Assembly: GCF_000982825.1 (NCBI RefSeq)
Contig: NZ_CP011047.1
Location: 1,426,001-1,490,000 of the forward strand
Direction of reading: 5' to 3'
Length of the DNA stretch: 64,000 bases
Origin: Cronobacter sakazakii
GTDB lineage: Bacteria; Pseudomonadota; Gammaproteobacteria; Enterobacterales; Enterobacteriaceae
The notes beneath the pieces were generated by a model, which saw only the letters and a list, made by a program, of their open reading frames with translations, did not search any database and had not been told where the DNA came from. Below are positions 63,179 through 64,000 of this stretch, one piece after another. Within the stretch, counting starts at the first letter, position 1; each line of letters opens with the position of its first letter. A program made the position numbers and the translations under genes.

Positions 63179-64000
63179 ATGAGCCAAATCCATAAACACC
63201 CTATTCCCGCAGCTATTGCGGAACGTTGCCTGATTACGCCGGAACAATATGATGCGAAATATCAGCAATCCGTGCATGACCCTGACGCCTTCTGGGGCGA
63301 ACAAGGCAAAATCCTGGACTGGATCACGCCTTACCAGAAGGTAAAAAACGCCTCTTTCGCGCCTGGCAATGTCTCGATTAAATGGTATGAAGACGGCACG
63401 CTAAATCTGGCAGCAAACTGTCTTGACCGGCACCTGAGCGAGCGCGGCGATCAGACCGCCATTATCTGGGAAGGCGATGACGCGACCCAGAGCAAACACA
63501 TCAGCTACCGCGAACTCCACCGCGACGTCTGCCGTTTTGCAAACACCCTGACCTCTCTTGGCATTAAGAAAGGCGACGTGGTCGCTATCTATATGCCAAT
63601 GGTGCCGGAAGCCGCCGTTGCGATGCTCGCCTGCGCCCGCATTGGCGCGGTGCACTCGGTCATTTTCGGCGGATTTTCGCCGGAAGCCGTCGCCGGACGC
63701 ATTATCGACTCCAGCGCGCGTCTCGTTATCACCGCGGATGAAGGTGTGCGCGCCGGGCGTGCCATTCCGCTGAAGAAAAACGTCGATGACGCGCTGAAAA
63801 ACCCCGGCGTCACCAGCGTGGAGCATGTGGTGGTGTTTAAGCGCACCGGCGGAAACATCGAATGGCATGAAGGACGCGATCTGTGGTGGAGCGAGCTGGT
63901 GGAGAAAGCCAGCGCGCACCATCAGCCCGTCGAGATGAACGCCGAAGATCCGCTGTTTATTCTCTATACCTCCGGCTCGACCGGTAAACCGAAAGGCGTG
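63179..64000 (+). CDS. acs: Acs, acetyl-CoA synthetase, 3' end beyond window
   Basis: The first 274 codons of acetyl-CoA synthetase. MSQIHKHPIPAAIAERCLIT matches E. coli Acs, followed by PDAFWGEQGKILDWI, VAIYMPMVPEAAVAMLACAR, GAVHSVIFGGFSPEAVAGRI and the AMP-binding P-loop YTSGSTGKPKGV at the right edge. It activates acetate through acetyl-AMP. SD AAGGAG is 9 bp upstream. The gene continues past 64000. Confidence 0.97.
   Translation, partial: MSQIHKHPIPAAIAERCLITPEQYDAKYQQSVHDPDAFWGEQGKILDWITPYQKVKNASFAPGNVSIKWYEDGTLNLAANCLDRHLSERGDQTAIIWEGDDATQSKHISYRELHRDVCRFANTLTSLGIKKGDVVAIYMPMVPEAAVAMLACARIGAVHSVIFGGFSPEAVAGRIIDSSARLVITADEGVRAGRAIPLKKNVDDALKNPGVTSVEHVVVFKRTGGNIEWHEGRDLWWSELVEKASAHHQPVEMNAEDPLFILYTSGSTGKPKGV

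Overview
The window is a chromosomal segment of an enterobacterium. Its backbone matches the Escherichia coli region around 91-92 min gene for gene (yjbD, lysC, pgi, yjbEFGH, malGFE/malK-lamB-malM, ubiCA, plsB, dgkA, lexA-dinF, yjbJ, zur, dusA, pspG, qorA, dnaB, alr, tyrB, yjbQR, uvrA, ssb, yjcB). The proteins are close to, but not identical with, the E. coli ones. The GC-rich third positions, the PanS-type carrier, the slipin-containing rtc operon and the many GGTGGGTGCGC...CCCACC palindromes suggest Cronobacter or a near relative such as Franconibacter, Siccibacter or Enterobacter. That species guess is inference.

Layout. 1-0.9 kb: the end of a HigB/HigA-type toxin-antitoxin pair and yjbD. 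1-7.3 kb: panS, then an RNA-repair locus. RtcR (sigma54 activator) is divergent from a sigma54 promoter that drives a structured leader with a canonical tRNA T-arm, a slipin, RtcB ligase and an RlaP-type nucleotidyltransferase. 7.3-11.3 kb: lysC with a lysine riboswitch directly abutted by an ERIC element, then pgi. 11.3-15.4 kb: the yjbEFGH exopolysaccharide operon. 15.4-25 kb: two small accessory genes and the whole maltose regulon block, with a 37-bp tandem palindrome array between malE and malF. 25-41.7 kb: ordinary core genes for quinone and phospholipid synthesis, SOS control, zinc control, phage-shock, helicase, alanine racemase and aromatic aminotransferase. 42-45.5 kb: an orphan two-partner-secretion transporter (TpsB) where E. 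coli has aphA, then yjbQR and an unknown gene with a small lipoprotein gene. 45.7-51.5 kb: uvrA and ssb with a shared SOS box, a membrane diguanylate cyclase, a small acidic unknown protein and yjcB.

52-64 kb is rearranged. A CSS-motif/EAL phosphodiesterase gene is cut by a complete IS1. The far side of the IS1 is not the rest of that gene but a 5'-truncated phnA, and there is no target duplication. From there the order phnA', phnH, yjdP, gltP, acs is the exact reverse, with every strand flipped, of the E. coli order acs, gltP, yjdP, phnH, phnA. This fits a large inversion with one endpoint at this IS1. The inverted part also holds a two-gene HSP90-like ATPase/TPR module, two tandem hok toxin loci, and phnH as the only C-P lyase gene left.

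Best candidates for something new: (1) the RtcR-controlled RNA-repair operon with a tRNA-mimic-like leader RNA and three matching upstream repeats; (2) the translationally coupled HSP90-like/TPR pair; (3) the IS1-bounded inversion; (4) tandem palindromes replacing the REP element between malE and malF; (5) an ERIC element fused to the 5' edge of the lysine aptamer.
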